64,000 bases of DNA from Hydractinia symbiolongicarpus (GCF_029227915.1 NC_079883.1:9114001-9178000), one strand, 5' to 3'; counted from the stretch's first letter, positions 38,243-54,861 are shown. Notes: generated by a model not told the origin, from the letters alone. Program-made: numbers and translations.

Positions 38243-38821
38243 ATGCTTATGACTTCGCCCCATCGTCATTTTGGCTTGCGCATTCGTTTTACTTACGACA
38301 GAATTCTTCGTGTTTGTAGCCATGAAAGAAAGGGACTTCTGTGAGTGAATTTTTTTACTGTGGTCTAATAAAAAAGTCGAAACGCAGTGCCCAATATATG
38401 AATTGCTCCTAATAGCCGGAAACAGGCCGTGTCGATGATGTAGGCCGACATACGCAACGCAAACCAAAGAACGCTTTATGAAAATCCTAACACGAGCGCG
38501 GAAGAAGCCCAAATTAACAGACTAGATGTAATGCTGAAGACCTCAAACTCCAGCAGCTTCTCTTGCAGACTATTGCGTCGTACTACAAATAAAAATTAAC
38601 ATGCTTTCGCATAGTCGCGGCACCCAAAACGGACATTATACGATGTACAGAAACACACATTTCTGTTTTCGCGCCAAATCAATTCCCGGGAGTGGTACTT
38701 TTACGTCCGCATACTTCGCACCGTCTTAAATTATATCTCATTTACACGGTAATGTTTAGTATACTTCTACTGTGATAACAAGCATCGTTTATCGTTGGAT
38801 TGTTGTAAGAAAACATTAAAA

Positions 38822-39373
38822 ATGAGTGAAGCAGCTTCTCCAAAGAAAATCGCACCCAAGAAGAAACCTGCTGCAAAGAAGACAGCTGATCACCCTAAAT
38901 ATGTGGACATGATCAAGGCTGCTATCGCTACCCTAAAGGAACGCGGTGGTTCATCTCGCCAAGCTATTACAAAATATATTCATGCAAATTACAAAGTTGC
39001 TGAAAACTCAGATCATCATCTGAAAATGGCTCTTAAACGAGGAGTAACATCAGGCGATTTGATTCAAACTAAAGGCACTGGTGCTTCTGGATCATTCAAG
39101 CTAGGTCAGGTAAAAAAAGAAAAACCTAAGAAAAAGGCCGCAGCAAAAAAGCCAACGGCAAAGAAGCCTACTGCAAAGAAAAGTACACCAAAAAAGAAGC
39201 CAGCAAAGAAGAGCACGCCAAAGAAAGCAGCAAAGAAGCCTGCCACAAAGAAAGCCTCGGCTAAGAAACCAGCAGCTAAGAAACCCACAAAGAAGCCTGT
39301 TGCTAAAAAACCTGCAGCAAAGAAGGTCAAAAAGACTCCCAAAAAGGCAGCAAAGAAGACCGCAAAAAAATAA
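38822..39373 (+). CDS. H1: Linker histone H1, right copy 5
   Basis: Same protein; stem-loop at 39406-39421. Confidence 0.98.
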   Translation: MSEAASPKKIAPKKKPAAKKTADHPKYVDMIKAAIATLKERGGSSRQAITKYIHANYKVAENSDHHLKMALKRGVTSGDLIQTKGTGASGSFKLGQVKKEKPKKKAAAKKPTAKKPTAKKSTPKKKPAKKSTPKKAAKKPATKKASAKKPAAKKPTKKPVAKKPAAKKVKKTPKKAAKKTAKK

Positions 39374-39734
39374 TTTGTGTGTATCTGGCTATTACATTAA
39401 CAAACGGCTATTTTTATAGCCACACATTTACAAAAAAACATTATCTTGGTACAAAGTTAAACTTGTTTAAGTCACTTAAACAGTTAAAAAAGAGTAAATT
39501 TAAGATTAGATTCCCTAAGTTTAAGTATTTTCGTTTTTAAATTTCTTATTTTCTTGCTTTTACTTTTCTTGCCCTTCATATTTTTAACATTGTCAAACTT
39601 TATGTAGCATAAAATTTTTATGTAGCATAAAATTTAAACAGAAAGCAGGACAAAGTTTGATATAAAAAGCTAGCCGTAATATTTTTTATGGATGTGTGGC
39701 TATAAAAATAGCCGTTTTTTGTTTGGTAAGATGC

Positions 39735-40148
<414 letters not shown>

Positions 40149-40626
40149 TTAAGAAGTCGATGTAGTACGGATACACAAGACGGTCTAAAATGCACTATCG
40201 CGCCAAAGTTTTATTTCTCATATTGATTGACAGCTAAGGTTCAAAACAAACCATTTGATTGGTGCTAAGAAAGTAATTTCTGATTGGCTGCATAATGACA
40301 TTACGCTCATTACTTTAACATTTTTATAAAATCTGTGTTTTTTGGCTACGGGAAAACGGCTGTATCTTCTGATACACAAAAGCTTTTGACTTTTTTTTTT
40401 TTTAGTAAGTAGCAGAAGGTTTGGCGAATTCCAACGATGCCAAATTTATTGCCTTACTGAAACATTAAGACCACGAATTTTTAAAAAAACTACAGTTTTA
40501 CTTAAAAAAATGTACAAAATGTTCGGAACATTTTGTAATGACGCAACTCTATTGGTTAATTAGGGTGTTTCCACGAGCAGTAGGTAATTTTATGGCCTCT
40601 TTTTAAAGCTGTCTGAATTCTGTTAA

Positions 40627-40983
<357 letters not shown>

Positions 40984-41443
40984 GCGTTGTCATTGCTCAA
41001 CAAAAACGGCTATTTTTATAGCCACAAATCTTTTAAAACATTACTTTGTGCACGCTTCCAAATTACACAATGTGTAAAGTCTTGTCACAGTTACATTTAT
41101 TGCTATACGATACTATGTCATATATGACACAAAAAAAATTTAGAAATACTTTGTAGGGTTAATTTGCCTGGGAGTGTTTCCGTGAAAAGCTGGGTTAAGT
41201 TAAATGTAAGCAATAACATGGATCAATGTACTTGTCTTTTCTGCAAGTACAGCTAATAATACGTATGAAAAGTGAAGCTAATCCACACACACATGGGGAA
41301 GTATTTTAAATGTAGGCTAGTGTTCTTAAGCACATTATTTAGAAGTTTTATTAACTTCGGTTAACTTGTAGTGACGCCAAGTAAATGTTTTTTTAAAGAT
41401 GTGTGGTCTTAAAAAAGACCGTTTGTGTTTGGTAGACGTTGGT

Positions 41444-41848
41444 TTACTTGCTGCTTGTGTATTTTGTGACGGCTTTTGTTCCTTCACTGACTGCGTGTTT
41501 TGCAAGTTCTCCAGGCAAGAGAAGACGTACTGCGGTTTGAATTTCACGAGAAGAGATGGTCGACTTTTTGTTTTGAAGAGCCAAACGCGAAGCTTCGGAA
41601 GCAATGCGCTCAAAGATGTCGTTGACAAATGAGTTCATGATGCTCATAGCTTTGCTTGAAACTCCGACATCTGGGTGAACTTGTTTCAAAACATTGTAGA
41701 TGTAAATAGCATAACTTTCCTTTCTCTTTCTCTTGCGTTTCTTTTCACCAGTTCCACCAATCTTTCCTCCTTTTTTGCCGGCTCTTTTTTCACCTTTCTT
41801 GGCTACTTTAGGTGCCTGTTTTCCTCCTTTAGCTGCTGCGTCAGACAT
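41444..41848 (-). CDS. H2B: Histone H2B, right copy 5
   Basis: Same protein; stem-loop at 41405-41420 (minus strand). Confidence 0.99.
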   Translation of the reverse strand: MSDAAAKGGKQAPKVAKKGEKRAGKKGGKIGGTGEKKRKRKRKESYAIYIYNVLKQVHPDVGVSSKAMSIMNSFVNDIFERIASEASRLALQNKKSTISSREIQTAVRLLLPGELAKHAVSEGTKAVTKYTSSK

Positions 41849-42132
41849 GGTTAAAAATTTTTGCTACTTAACTTGTAAATAAGCATTAAACTGCAAGTCA
41901 AAACTTTTTGTTTATAAGTAAAAAAATCGGATCGAATTCGATCCGAAAACGCCGATACGCAATTTAATTGGTTAAAAAAAAAATCTTTTGTTTAATACTT
42001 AATTATGATTGGTTAAAAAAACATGATTTCGATCCTATTTTTATGATGAAAAAACGAGTAAAGTTTATTTCGTTAACACTTACGTTAAATATTCGTACGT
42101 TTTTGTATTAACTTACAAATCAAATCGCAGTT

Positions 42133-42513
42133 ATGTCTGGACGTGGAAAAGGTGGAAAAGCTAAGGCTAAAGCCAAGACAAGATCCTCAAGAGCTGGACT
42201 TCAATTTCCAGTCGGTAGAGTGCATAGATTCCTTCGTAGAGGGCACTATGCTAACCGAATTGGATCTGGAGCACCAGTTTACTTAGCAGCCGTCTTGGAA
42301 TATTTATCTGCTGAGATATTGGAGTTGGCTGGTAACGCAGCAAGAGACAACAAAAAAGCTAGGATTATTCCAAGACATTTACAATTGGCTGTTCGTAATG
42401 ATGAAGAATTAAACAAACTTTTGAGCGGTGTAACCATTGCAGCTGGTGGTGTTTTGCCAAACATTCAAGCTGTCTTACTCCCAAAGAAGAACGACAAAGG
42501 ACAGAAGAAGTAA
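42133..42513 (+). CDS. H2A: Histone H2A, right copy 6
   Basis: Same protein; stem-loop at 42536-42551. Confidence 0.98.
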   Translation: MSGRGKGGKAKAKAKTRSSRAGLQFPVGRVHRFLRRGHYANRIGSGAPVYLAAVLEYLSAEILELAGNAARDNKKARIIPRHLQLAVRNDEELNKLLSGVTIAAGGVLPNIQAVLLPKKNDKGQKK

Positions 42514-42710
42514 ACCGCTACACTCAGAAAACAACGGCTATTTTTATAGCCACACATCTTTAAAAAAACATTGTTTTTTTCACAAAACTATAACCTTAAA
42601 GTCTAATAGATAATCCATGCATACGCCTTGTCCTAAGTAACTCAAAGAAATTAAATAAAAAAATTTGATCACAACGTCAAAATAAATTGCACGTATTTGC
42701 ACCTACTAAT

Positions 42711-42830
42711 GTCTACGGCCATACCACGATGAACACACCCGTTCTCGTCTGATCACGGAAGTTAAGCATCGTCGGGCCGGGATAGTACTTGGATGGGGGA
42801 CCGCCTGGGAACTCCCGGTGTCGTAGGCTT
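42711..42830 (+). rRNA. 5S rRNA, right copy 6
   Basis: Same gene as the other copies. Confidence 0.97.
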
Positions 42831-43157
42831 TTCATTTTCATTTGCTGTGATATATTTCTTGTTATAACAATTAAGGAACGTGGCGGTTGTTGAAAGTGTT
42901 TCCTATGACATTTTCCTACGACATTTTCAGGTGATAGTACGAGAAAAAAGAGCTTTCAAATGCATACAAACTCGATCTATTGCCGATCATCCAATAACCC
43001 TGACGGAATGGCAAATAAAATAAAATTCCGCCGCCTTCCGAGGACTTATATCGCAATCACGTTTCGTAACAGCCAAGCGAGGTTTTACCTTAGCGTTTAA
43101 GTCACCACCGACATTTGGCCGCGCAACTTTTCTAAGCTCATTCATTTTGACTTAAGG

Positions 43158-43322
43158 AGGGGGCGAGCGCGGACGCAGGCCCCCACTACCAGAAATTGTA
43201 CGGTCGAGTTACTGACGTTTGCAGTAATCGCAGAGGTCAGCCCAAGCGTAGTGCAATGCAAGAGCCTCACTCTGGAAGAAAACCCTCATTGATCAGTCTT
43301 TACTTCCCCGTCAGGTAAGTAT
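43158..43322 (-). ncRNA. U1: U1 snRNA, right copy 6
   Basis: Same U1 as the other copies. Confidence 0.96.
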
Positions 43323-43512
43323 GAGTTGGAACTGCACCGTAGCATGAGGGTACCCTTCAAAGTTTGTTAATGCTTGTGGCTTGAGTGTGTTATAAACTGC
43401 CGTGTCGCGGGGCATAGGCTGTATTCTCCCCCAGTGTACGCGTTTTGTTCCCGCCGTAGACTATGCAGAGTGCCGTCGGAAAGAGGACTGCTATTATTCT
43501 TTTATTGCTTAT

Positions 43513-43699
43513 GTGGGCCGCCATCGGTAATAGTGCAACACCAAGGCAACCCGTGGTCACGGCGTGAATGAATCCACCTCCATGACCCAAGGCCAAAAAT
43601 CAGATTAATATACTGACCATTCAGAGAATGGCCTACCAGATATTAAACTGATAAGAACAGATACTACACTTGATCTTAGCCATTAGGCCGAGAAGCGAT
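43513..43699 (-). ncRNA. U2: U2 snRNA, right copy 6
   Basis: Same U2 as the other copies. Confidence 0.96.
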
Positions 43700-44021
43700 A
43701 AAGAACAAGCGTTGCCATGATAGGCATCGTCCACACACCGTAACTGCTTGTGGAGCATGTCACGTTACTGTAAAGCTTACAACTGTCACCGCGTACGGAT
43801 GGACGGCGACATAGTAAAAATCACGGCTGTTGATTTAGCCGTAGGATGGAGAGCGACTGTAGCGAGTGGATGGTAACTTACATGAATGCTAACAAAGGCG
43901 ACGATACTAAGTGCGTGATATTACTTTCCAATATGTCTGCGTACATTCCGTTTATCAACGCATTACGCCAGAACGTGCGCGCGCGTTACACAGTAGACCA
44001 TGCAGCCGAAATGCGACAGTG

Positions 44022-44094
44022 CGACCCTGCCAGGAGTCGAACCTGGAATCCCCTGATTCGTAGTCAGATGCCTTATCCATTGGGCCACAGGGCC
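44022..44094 (-). tRNA. tRNA-Arg (ACG), right copy 6
   Basis: Intact G1 type. A private substitution (G for A at 44104) lies 10 bp upstream of its 5' end. Confidence 0.97.
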
Positions 44095-44673
44095 ATGCTT
44101 ATGGCTTCGCCCCATCGTCATTTTGGCTTGCGCATTCGTTTTACTTACGACAGAATTCTTCGTGTTTGTAGCCATGAAAGAAAGGGACTTCTGTGAGTGA
44201 ATTTTTTTACTGTGGTCTAATAAAAAAGTCGAAACGCAGTGCCCAATATATGAATTGCTCCTAATAGCCGGAAACAGGCCGTGTCGATGATGTAGGCCGA
44301 CATACGCAACGCAAACCAAAGAACGCTTTATGAAAATCCTAACACGAGCGCGGAAGAAGCCCAAATTAACAGACTAGATGTAATGCTGAAGACCTCAAAC
44401 TCCAGCAGCTTCTCTTGCAGACTATTGCGTCGTACTACAAATAAAAATTAACATGCTTTCGCATAGTCGCGGCACCCAAAACGGACATTATACGATGTAC
44501 AGAAACACACATTTCTGTTTTCGCGCCAAATCAATTCCCGGGAGTGGTACTTTTACGTCCGCATACTTCGCACCGTCTTAAATTATATCTCATTTACACG
44601 GTAATGTTTAGTATACTTCTACTGTGATAACAAGCATCGTTTATCGTTGGATTGTTGTAAGAAAACATTAAAA

Positions 44674-45225
44674 ATGAGTGAAGCAGCTTCTCCAAAGAAA
44701 ATCGCACCCAAGAAGAAACCTGCTGCAAAGAAGACAGCTGATCACCCTAAATATGTGGACATGATCAAGGCTGCTATCGCTACCCTAAAGGAACGCGGTG
44801 GTTCATCTCGCCAAGCTATTACAAAATATATTCATGCAAATTACAAAGTTGCTGAAAACTCAGATCATCATCTGAAAATGGCTCTTAAACGAGGAGTAAC
44901 ATCAGGCGATTTGATTCAAACTAAAGGCACTGGTGCTTCTGGATCATTCAAGCTAGGTCAGGTAAAAAAAGAAAAACCTAAGAAAAAGGCCGCAGCAAAA
45001 AAGCCAACGGCAAAGAAGCCTACTGCAAAGAAAAGTACACCAAAAAAGAAGCCAGCAAAGAAGAGCACGCCAAAGAAAGCAGCAAAGAAGCCTGCCACAA
45101 AGAAAGCCTCGGCTAAGAAACCAGCAGCTAAGAAACCCACAAAGAAGCCTGTTGCTAAAAAACCTGCAGCAAAGAAGGTCAAAAAGACTCCCAAAAAGGC
45201 AGCAAAGAAGACCGCAAAAAAATAA
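44674..45225 (+). CDS. H1: Linker histone H1, right copy 6
   Basis: Same protein; stem-loop at 45258-45273. Confidence 0.98.
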   Translation: MSEAASPKKIAPKKKPAAKKTADHPKYVDMIKAAIATLKERGGSSRQAITKYIHANYKVAENSDHHLKMALKRGVTSGDLIQTKGTGASGSFKLGQVKKEKPKKKAAAKKPTAKKPTAKKSTPKKKPAKKSTPKKAAKKPATKKASAKKPAAKKPTKKPVAKKPAAKKVKKTPKKAAKKTAKK

Positions 45226-45586
45226 TTTGTGTGTATCTGGCTATTACATTAACAAACGGCTATTTTTATAGCCACACATTTACAAAAAAACATTATCTTG
45301 GTACAAAGTTAAACTTGTTTAAGTCACTTAAACAGTTAAAAAAGAGTAAATTTAAGATTAGATTCCCTAAGTTTAAGTATTTTCGTTTTTAAATTTCTTA
45401 TTTTCTTGCTTTTACTTTTCTTGCCCTTCATATTTTTAACATTGTCAAACTTTATGTAGCATAAAATTTTTATGTAGCATAAAATTTAAACAGAAAGCAG
45501 GACAAAGTTTGATATAAAAAGCTAGCCGTAATATTTTTTATGGATGTGTGGCTATAAAAATAGCCGTTTTTTGTTTGGTAAGATGC

Positions 45587-46000
<414 letters not shown>

Positions 46001-46478
46001 TTAAGAAGTCGATGTAGTACGGATACACAAGACGGTCTAAAATGCACTATCGCGCCAAAGTTTTATTTCTCATATTGATTGACAGCTAAGGTTCAAAACA
46101 AACCATTTGATTGGTGCTAAGAAAGTAATTTCTGATTGGCTGCATAATGACATTACGCTCATTACTTTAACATTTTTATAAAATCTGTGTTTTTTGGCTA
46201 CGGGAAAACGGCTGTATCTTCTGATACACAAAAGCTTTTGACTTTTTTTTTTTTTAGTAAGTAGCAGAAGGTTTGGCGAATTCCAACGATGCCAAATTTA
46301 TTGCCTTACTGAAACATTAAGACCACGAATTTTTAAAAAAACTACAGTTTTACTTAAAAAAATGTACAAAATGTTCGGAACATTTTGTAATGACGCAACT
46401 CTATTGGTTAATTAGGGTGTTTCCACGAGCAGTAGGTAATTTTATGGCCTCTTTTTAAAGCTGTCTGAATTCTGTTAA

Positions 46479-46835
<357 letters not shown>

Positions 46836-47295
46836 GCGTTGTCATTGCTCAACAAAAACGGCTATTTTTATAGCCACAAATCTTTTAAAACATTACTTTG
46901 TGCACGCTTCCAAATTACACAATGTGTAAAGTCTTGTCACAGTTACATTTATTGCTATACGATACTATGTCATATATGACACAAAAAAAATTTAGAAATA
47001 CTTTGTAGGGTTAATTTGCCTGGGAGTGTTTCCGTGAAAAGCTGGGTTAAGTTAAATGTAAGCAATAACATGGATCAATGTACTTGTCTTTTCTGCAAGT
47101 ACAGCTAATAATACGTATGAAAAGTGAAGCTAATCCACACACACATGGGGAAGTATTTTAAATGTAGGCTAGTGTTCTTAAGCACATTATTTAGAAGTTT
47201 TATTAACTTCGGTTAACTTGTAGTGACGCCAAGTAAATGTTTTTTTAAAGATGTGTGGTCTTAAAAAAGACCGTTTGTGTTTGGTAGACGTTGGT

Positions 47296-47700
47296 TTACT
47301 TGCTGCTTGTGTATTTTGTGACGGCTTTTGTTCCTTCACTGACTGCGTGTTTTGCAAGTTCTCCAGGCAAGAGAAGACGTACTGCGGTTTGAATTTCACG
47401 AGAAGAGATGGTCGACTTTTTGTTTTGAAGAGCCAAACGCGAAGCTTCGGAAGCAATGCGCTCAAAGATGTCGTTGACAAATGAGTTCATGATGCTCATA
47501 GCTTTGCTTGAAACTCCGACATCTGGGTGAACTTGTTTCAAAACATTGTAGATGTAAATAGCATAACTTTCCTTTCTCTTTCTCTTGCGTTTCTTTTCAC
47601 CAGTTCCACCAATCTTTCCTCCTTTTTTGCCGGCTCTTTTTTCACCTTTCTTGGCTACTTTAGGTGCCTGTTTTCCTCCTTTAGCTGCTGCGTCAGACAT
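47296..47700 (-). CDS. H2B: Histone H2B, right copy 6
   Basis: Same protein; stem-loop at 47257-47272 (minus strand). Confidence 0.99.
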   Translation of the reverse strand: MSDAAAKGGKQAPKVAKKGEKRAGKKGGKIGGTGEKKRKRKRKESYAIYIYNVLKQVHPDVGVSSKAMSIMNSFVNDIFERIASEASRLALQNKKSTISSREIQTAVRLLLPGELAKHAVSEGTKAVTKYTSSK

Positions 47701-47984
47701 GGTTAAAAATTTTTGCTACTTAACTTGTAAATAAGCATTAAACTGCAAGTCAAAACTTTTTGTTTATAAGTAAAAAAATCGGATCGAATTCGATCCGAAA
47801 ACGCCGATACGCAATTTAATTGGTTAAAAAAAAAATCTTTTGTTTAATACTTAATTATGATTGGTTAAAAAAACATGATTTCGATCCTATTTTTATGATG
47901 AAAAAACGAGTAAAGTTTATTTCGTTAACACTTACGTTAAATATTCGTACGTTTTTGTATTAACTTACAAATCAAATCGCAGTT

Positions 47985-48365
47985 ATGTCTGGACGTGGAA
48001 AAGGTGGAAAAGCTAAGGCTAAAGCCAAGACAAGATCCTCAAGAGCTGGACTTCAATTTCCAGTCGGTAGAGTGCATAGATTCCTTCGTAGAGGGCACTA
48101 TGCTAACCGAATTGGATCTGGAGCACCAGTTTACTTAGCAGCCGTCTTGGAATATTTATCTGCTGAGATATTGGAGTTGGCTGGTAACGCAGCAAGAGAC
48201 AACAAAAAAGCTAGGATTATTCCAAGACATTTACAATTGGCTGTTCGTAATGATGAAGAATTAAACAAACTTTTGAGCGGTGTAACCATTGCAGCTGGTG
48301 GTGTTTTGCCAAACATTCAAGCTGTCTTACTCCCAAAGAAGAACGACAAAGGACAGAAGAAGTAA
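47985..48365 (+). CDS. H2A: Histone H2A, right copy 7
   Basis: Same protein; stem-loop at 48388-48403. Confidence 0.98.
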   Translation: MSGRGKGGKAKAKAKTRSSRAGLQFPVGRVHRFLRRGHYANRIGSGAPVYLAAVLEYLSAEILELAGNAARDNKKARIIPRHLQLAVRNDEELNKLLSGVTIAAGGVLPNIQAVLLPKKNDKGQKK

Positions 48366-48562
48366 ACCGCTACACTCAGAAAACAACGGCTATTTTTATA
48401 GCCACACATCTTTAAAAAAACATTGTTTTTTTCACAAAACTATAACCTTAAAGTCTAATAGATAATCCATGCATACGCCTTGTCCTAAGTAACTCAAAGA
48501 AATTAAATAAAAAAATTTGATCACAACGTCAAAATAAATTGCACGTATTTGCACCTACTAAT

Positions 48563-48682
48563 GTCTACGGCCATACCACGATGAACACACCCGTTCTCGT
48601 CTGATCACGGAAGTTAAGCATCGTCGGGCCGGGATAGTACTTGGATGGGGGACCGCCTGGGAACTCCCGGTGTCGTAGGCTT
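48563..48682 (+). rRNA. 5S rRNA, right copy 7
   Basis: Same gene as the other copies. Confidence 0.97.
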
Positions 48683-49009
48683 TTCATTTTCATTTGCTGT
48701 GATATATTTCTTGTTATAACAATTAAGGAACGTGGCGGTTGTTGAAAGTGTTTCCTATGACATTTTCCTACGACATTTTCAGGTGATAGTACGAGAAAAA
48801 AGAGCTTTCAAATGCATACAAACTCGATCTATTGCCGATCATCCAATAACCCTGACGGAATGGCAAATAAAATAAAATTCCGCCGCCTTCCGAGGACTTA
48901 TATCGCAATCACGTTTCGTAACAGCCAAGCGAGGTTTTACCTTAGCGTTTAAGTCACCACCGACATTTGGCCGCGCAACTTTTCTAAGCTCATTCATTTT
49001 GACTTAAGG

Positions 49010-49174
49010 AGGGGGCGAGCGCGGACGCAGGCCCCCACTACCAGAAATTGTACGGTCGAGTTACTGACGTTTGCAGTAATCGCAGAGGTCAGCCCAAGCG
49101 TAGTGCAATGCAAGAGCCTCACTCTGGAAGAAAACCCTCATTGATCAGTCTTTACTTCCCCGTCAGGTAAGTAT
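49010..49174 (-). ncRNA. U1: U1 snRNA, right copy 7
   Basis: Same U1 as the other copies. Confidence 0.96.
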
Positions 49175-49364
49175 GAGTTGGAACTGCACCGTAGCATGAG
49201 GGTACCCTTCAAAGTTTGTTAATGCTTGTGGCTTGAGTGTGTTATAAACTGCCGTGTCGCGGGGCATAGGCTGTATTCTCCCCCAGTGTACGCGTTTTGT
49301 TCCCGCCGTAGACTATGCAGAGTGCCGTCGGAAAGAGGACTGCTATTATTCTTTTATTGCTTAT

Positions 49365-49551
49365 GTGGGCCGCCATCGGTAATAGTGCAACACCAAGGCA
49401 ACCCGTGGTCACGGCGTGAATGAATCCACCTCCATGACCCAAGGCCAAAAATCAGATTAATATACTGACCATTCAGAGAATGGCCTACCAGATATTAAAC
49501 TGATAAGAACAGATACTACACTTGATCTTAGCCATTAGGCCGAGAAGCGAT
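49365..49551 (-). ncRNA. U2: U2 snRNA, right copy 7
   Basis: Same U2 as the other copies. Confidence 0.96.
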
Positions 49552-49873
49552 AAAGAACAAGCGTTGCCATGATAGGCATCGTCCACACACCGTAACTGCT
49601 TGTGGAGCATGTCACGTTACTGTAAAGCTTACAACTGTCACCGCGTACGGATGGACGGCGACATAGTAAAAATCACGGCTGTTGATTTAGCCGTAGGATG
49701 GAGAGCGACTGTAGCGAGTGGATGGTAACTTACATGAATGCTAACAAAGGCGACGATACTAAGTGCGTGATATTACTTTCCAATATGTCTGCGTACATTC
49801 CGTTTATCAACGCATTACGCCAGAACGTGCGCGCGCGTTACACAGTAGACCATGCAGCCGAAATGCGACAGTG

Positions 49874-49946
49874 CGACCCTGCCAGGAGTCGAACCTGGAA
49901 TCCCCTGATTCGTAGTCAGATGCCTTATCCATTGGGCCACAGGGCC
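49874..49946 (-). tRNA. tRNA-Arg (ACG), right copy 7
   Basis: Intact G1 type. Confidence 0.97.
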
Positions 49947-50525
49947 ATGCTTATGACTTCGCCCCATCGTCATTTTGGCTTGCGCATTCGTTTTACTTAC
50001 GACAGAATTCTTCGTGTTTGTAGCCATGAAAGAAAGGGACTTCTGTGAGTGAATTTTTTTACTGTGGTCTAATAAAAAAGTCGAAACGCAGTGCCCAATA
50101 TATGAATTGCTCCTAATAGCCGGAAACAGGCCGTGTCGATGATGTAGGCCGACATACGCAACGCAAACCAAAGAACGCTTTATGAAAATCCTAACACGAG
50201 CGCGGAAGAAGCCCAAATTAACAGACTAGATGTAATGCTGAAGACCTCAAACTCCAGCAGCTTCTCTTGCAGACTATTGCGTCGTACTACAAATAAAAAT
50301 TAACATGCTTTCGCATAGTCGCGGCACCCAAAACGGACATTATACGATGTACAGAAACACACATTTCTGTTTTCGCGCCAAATCAATTCCCGGGAGTGGT
50401 ACTTTTACGTCCGCATACTTCGCACCGTCTTAAATTATATCTCATTTACACGGTAATGTTTAGTATACTTCTACTGTGATAACAAGCATCGTTTATCGTT
50501 GGATTGTTGTAAGAAAACATTAAAA

Positions 50526-51077
50526 ATGAGTGAAGCAGCTTCTCCAAAGAAAATCGCACCCAAGAAGAAACCTGCTGCAAAGAAGACAGCTGATCACCCT
50601 AAATATGTGGACATGATCAAGGCTGCTATCGCTACCCTAAAGGAACGCGGTGGTTCATCTCGCCAAGCTATTACAAAATATATTCATGCAAATTACAAAG
50701 TTGCTGAAAACTCAGATCATCATCTGAAAATGGCTCTTAAACGAGGAGTAACATCAGGCGATTTGATTCAAACTAAAGGCACTGGTGCTTCTGGATCATT
50801 CAAGCTAGGTCAGGTAAAAAAAGAAAAACCTAAGAAAAAGGCCGCAGCAAAAAAGCCAACGGCAAAGAAGCCTACTGCAAAGAAAAGTACACCAAAAAAG
50901 AAGCCAGCAAAGAAGAGCACGCCAAAGAAAGCAGCAAAGAAGCCTGCCACAAAGAAAGCCTCGGCTAAGAAACCAGCAGCTAAGAAACCCACAAAGAAGC
51001 CTGTTGCTAAAAAACCTGCAGCAAAGAAGGTCAAAAAGACTCCCAAAAAGGCAGCAAAGAAGACCGCAAAAAAATAA
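50526..51077 (+). CDS. H1: Linker histone H1, right copy 7
   Basis: Same protein; stem-loop at 51110-51125. Confidence 0.98.
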   Translation: MSEAASPKKIAPKKKPAAKKTADHPKYVDMIKAAIATLKERGGSSRQAITKYIHANYKVAENSDHHLKMALKRGVTSGDLIQTKGTGASGSFKLGQVKKEKPKKKAAAKKPTAKKPTAKKSTPKKKPAKKSTPKKAAKKPATKKASAKKPAAKKPTKKPVAKKPAAKKVKKTPKKAAKKTAKK

Positions 51078-51438
51078 TTTGTGTGTATCTGGCTATTACA
51101 TTAACAAACGGCTATTTTTATAGCCACACATTTACAAAAAAACATTATCTTGGTACAAAGTTAAACTTGTTTAAGTCACTTAAACAGTTAAAAAAGAGTA
51201 AATTTAAGATTAGATTCCCTAAGTTTAAGTATTTTCGTTTTTAAATTTCTTATTTTCTTGCTTTTACTTTTCTTGCCCTTCATATTTTTAACATTGTCAA
51301 ACTTTATGTAGCATAAAATTTTTATGTAGCATAAAATTTAAACAGAAAGCAGGACAAAGTTTGATATAAAAAGCTAGCCGTAATATTTTTTATGGATGTG
51401 TGGCTATAAAAATAGCCGTTTTTTGTTTGGTAAGATGC

Positions 51439-51852
<414 letters not shown>

Positions 51853-52330
51853 TTAAGAAGTCGATGTAGTACGGATACACAAGACGGTCTAAAATGCACT
51901 ATCGCGCCAAAGTTTTATTTCTCATATTGATTGACAGCTAAGGTTCAAAACAAACCATTTGATTGGTGCTAAGAAAGTAATTTCTGATTGGCTGCATAAT
52001 GACATTACGCTCATTACTTTAACATTTTTATAAAATCTGTGTTTTTTGGCTACGGGAAAACGGCTGTATCTTCTGATACACAAAAGCTTTTGACTTTTTT
52101 TTTTTTTAGTAAGTAGCAGAAGGTTTGGCGAATTCCAACGATGCCAAATTTATTGCCTTACTGAAACACTAAGACCACGAATTTTTAAAAAAACTACAGT
52201 TTTACTTAAAAAAATGTACAAAATGTTCGGAACATTTTGTAATGACGCAACTCTATTGGTTAATTAGGGTGTTTCCACGAGCAGTAGGTAATTTTATGGC
52301 CTCTTTTTAAAGCTGTCTGAATTCTGTTAA

Positions 52331-52687
<357 letters not shown>

Positions 52688-53147
52688 GCGTTGTCATTGC
52701 TCAACAAAAACGGCTATTTTTATAGCCACAAATCTTTTAAAACATTACTTTGTGCACGCTTCCAAATTACACAATGTGTAAAGTCTTGTCACAGTTACAT
52801 TTATTGCTATACGATACTATGTCATATATGACACAAAAAAAATTTAGAAATACTTTGTAGGGTTAATTTGCCTGGGAGTGTTTCCGTGAAAAGCTGGGTT
52901 AAGTTAAATGTAAGCAATAACATGGATCAATGTACTTGTCTTTTCTGCAAGTACAGCTAATAATACGTATGAAAAGTGAAGCTAATCCACACACACATGG
53001 GGAAGTATTTTAAATGTAGGCTAGTGTTCTTAAGCACATTATTTAGAAGTTTTATTAACTTCGGTTAACTTGTAGTGACGCCAAGTAAATGTTTTTTTAA
53101 AGATGTGTGGTCTTAAAAAAGACCGTTTGTGTTTGGTAGACGTTGGT

Positions 53148-53552
53148 TTACTTGCTGCTTGTGTATTTTGTGACGGCTTTTGTTCCTTCACTGACTGCGT
53201 GTTTTGCAAGTTCTCCAGGCAAGAGAAGACGTACTGCGGTTTGAATTTCACGAGAAGAGATGGTCGACTTTTTGTTTTGAAGAGCCAAACGCGAAGCTTC
53301 GGAAGCAATGCGCTCAAAGATGTCGTTGACAAATGAGTTCATGATGCTCATAGCTTTGCTTGAAACTCCGACATCTGGGTGAACTTGTTTCAAAACATTG
53401 TAGATGTAAATAGCATAACTTTCCTTTCTCTTTCTCTTGCGTTTCTTTTCACCAGTTCCACCAATCTTTCCTCCTTTTTTGCCGGCTCTTTTTTCACCTT
53501 TCTTGGCTACTTTAGGTGCCTGTTTTCCTCCTTTAGCTGCTGCGTCAGACAT
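53148..53552 (-). CDS. H2B: Histone H2B, right copy 7
   Basis: Same protein; stem-loop at 53109-53124 (minus strand). Confidence 0.99.
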   Translation of the reverse strand: MSDAAAKGGKQAPKVAKKGEKRAGKKGGKIGGTGEKKRKRKRKESYAIYIYNVLKQVHPDVGVSSKAMSIMNSFVNDIFERIASEASRLALQNKKSTISSREIQTAVRLLLPGELAKHAVSEGTKAVTKYTSSK

Positions 53553-53836
53553 GGTTAAAAATTTTTGCTACTTAACTTGTAAATAAGCATTAAACTGCAA
53601 GTCAAAACTTTTTGTTTATAAGTAAAAAAATCGGATCGAATTCGATCCGAAAACGCCGATACGCAATTTAATTGGTTAAAAAAAAAATCTTTTGTTTAAT
53701 ACTTAATTATGATTGGTTAAAAAAACATGATTTCGATCCTATTTTTATGATGAAAAAACGAGTAAAGTTTATTTCGTTAACACTTACGTTAAATATTCGT
53801 ACGTTTTTGTATTAACTTACAAATCAAATCGCAGTT

Positions 53837-54217
53837 ATGTCTGGACGTGGAAAAGGTGGAAAAGCTAAGGCTAAAGCCAAGACAAGATCCTCAAGAGCTG
53901 GACTTCAATTTCCAGTCGGTAGAGTGCATAGATTCCTTCGTAGAGGGCACTATGCTAACCGAATTGGATCTGGAGCACCAGTTTACTTAGCAGCCGTCTT
54001 GGAATATTTATCTGCTGAGATATTGGAGTTGGCTGGTAACGCAGCAAGAGACAACAAAAAAGCTAGGATTATTCCAAGACATTTACAATTGGCTGTTCGT
54101 AATGATGAAGAATTAAACAAACTTTTGAGCGGTGTAACCATTGCAGCTGGTGGTGTTTTGCCAAACATTCAAGCTGTCTTACTCCCAAAGAAGAACGACA
54201 AAGGACAGAAGAAGTAA
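53837..54217 (+). CDS. H2A: Histone H2A, right copy 8
   Basis: Same protein; stem-loop at 54240-54255. Confidence 0.98.
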   Translation: MSGRGKGGKAKAKAKTRSSRAGLQFPVGRVHRFLRRGHYANRIGSGAPVYLAAVLEYLSAEILELAGNAARDNKKARIIPRHLQLAVRNDEELNKLLSGVTIAAGGVLPNIQAVLLPKKNDKGQKK

Positions 54218-54414
54218 ACCGCTACACTCAGAAAACAACGGCTATTTTTATAGCCACACATCTTTAAAAAAACATTGTTTTTTTCACAAAACTATAACCT
54301 TAAAGTCTAATAGATAATCCATGCATACGCCTTGTCCTAAGTAACTCAAAGAAATTAAATAAAAAAATTTGATCACAACGTCAAAATAAATTGCACGTAT
54401 TTGCACCTACTAAT

Positions 54415-54534
54415 GTCTACGGCCATACCACGATGAACACACCCGTTCTCGTCTGATCACGGAAGTTAAGCATCGTCGGGCCGGGATAGTACTTGGATGG
54501 GGGACCGCCTGGGAACTCCCGGTGTCGTAGGCTT
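54415..54534 (+). rRNA. 5S rRNA, right copy 8
   Basis: Same gene as the other copies. Confidence 0.97.
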
Positions 54535-54861
54535 TTCATTTTCATTTGCTGTGATATATTTCTTGTTATAACAATTAAGGAACGTGGCGGTTGTTGAAAG
54601 TGTTTCCTATGACATTTTCCTACGACATTTTCAGGTGATAGTACGAGAAAAAAGAGCTTTCAAATGCATACAAACTCGATCTATTGCCGATCATCCAATA
54701 ACCCTGACGGAATGGCAAATAAAATAAAATTCCGCCGCCTTCCGAGGACTTATATCGCAATCACGTTTCGTAACAGCCAAGCGAGGTTTTACCTTAGCGT
54801 TTAAGTCACCACCGACATTTGGCCGCGCAACTTTTCTAAGCTCATTCATTTTGACTTAAGG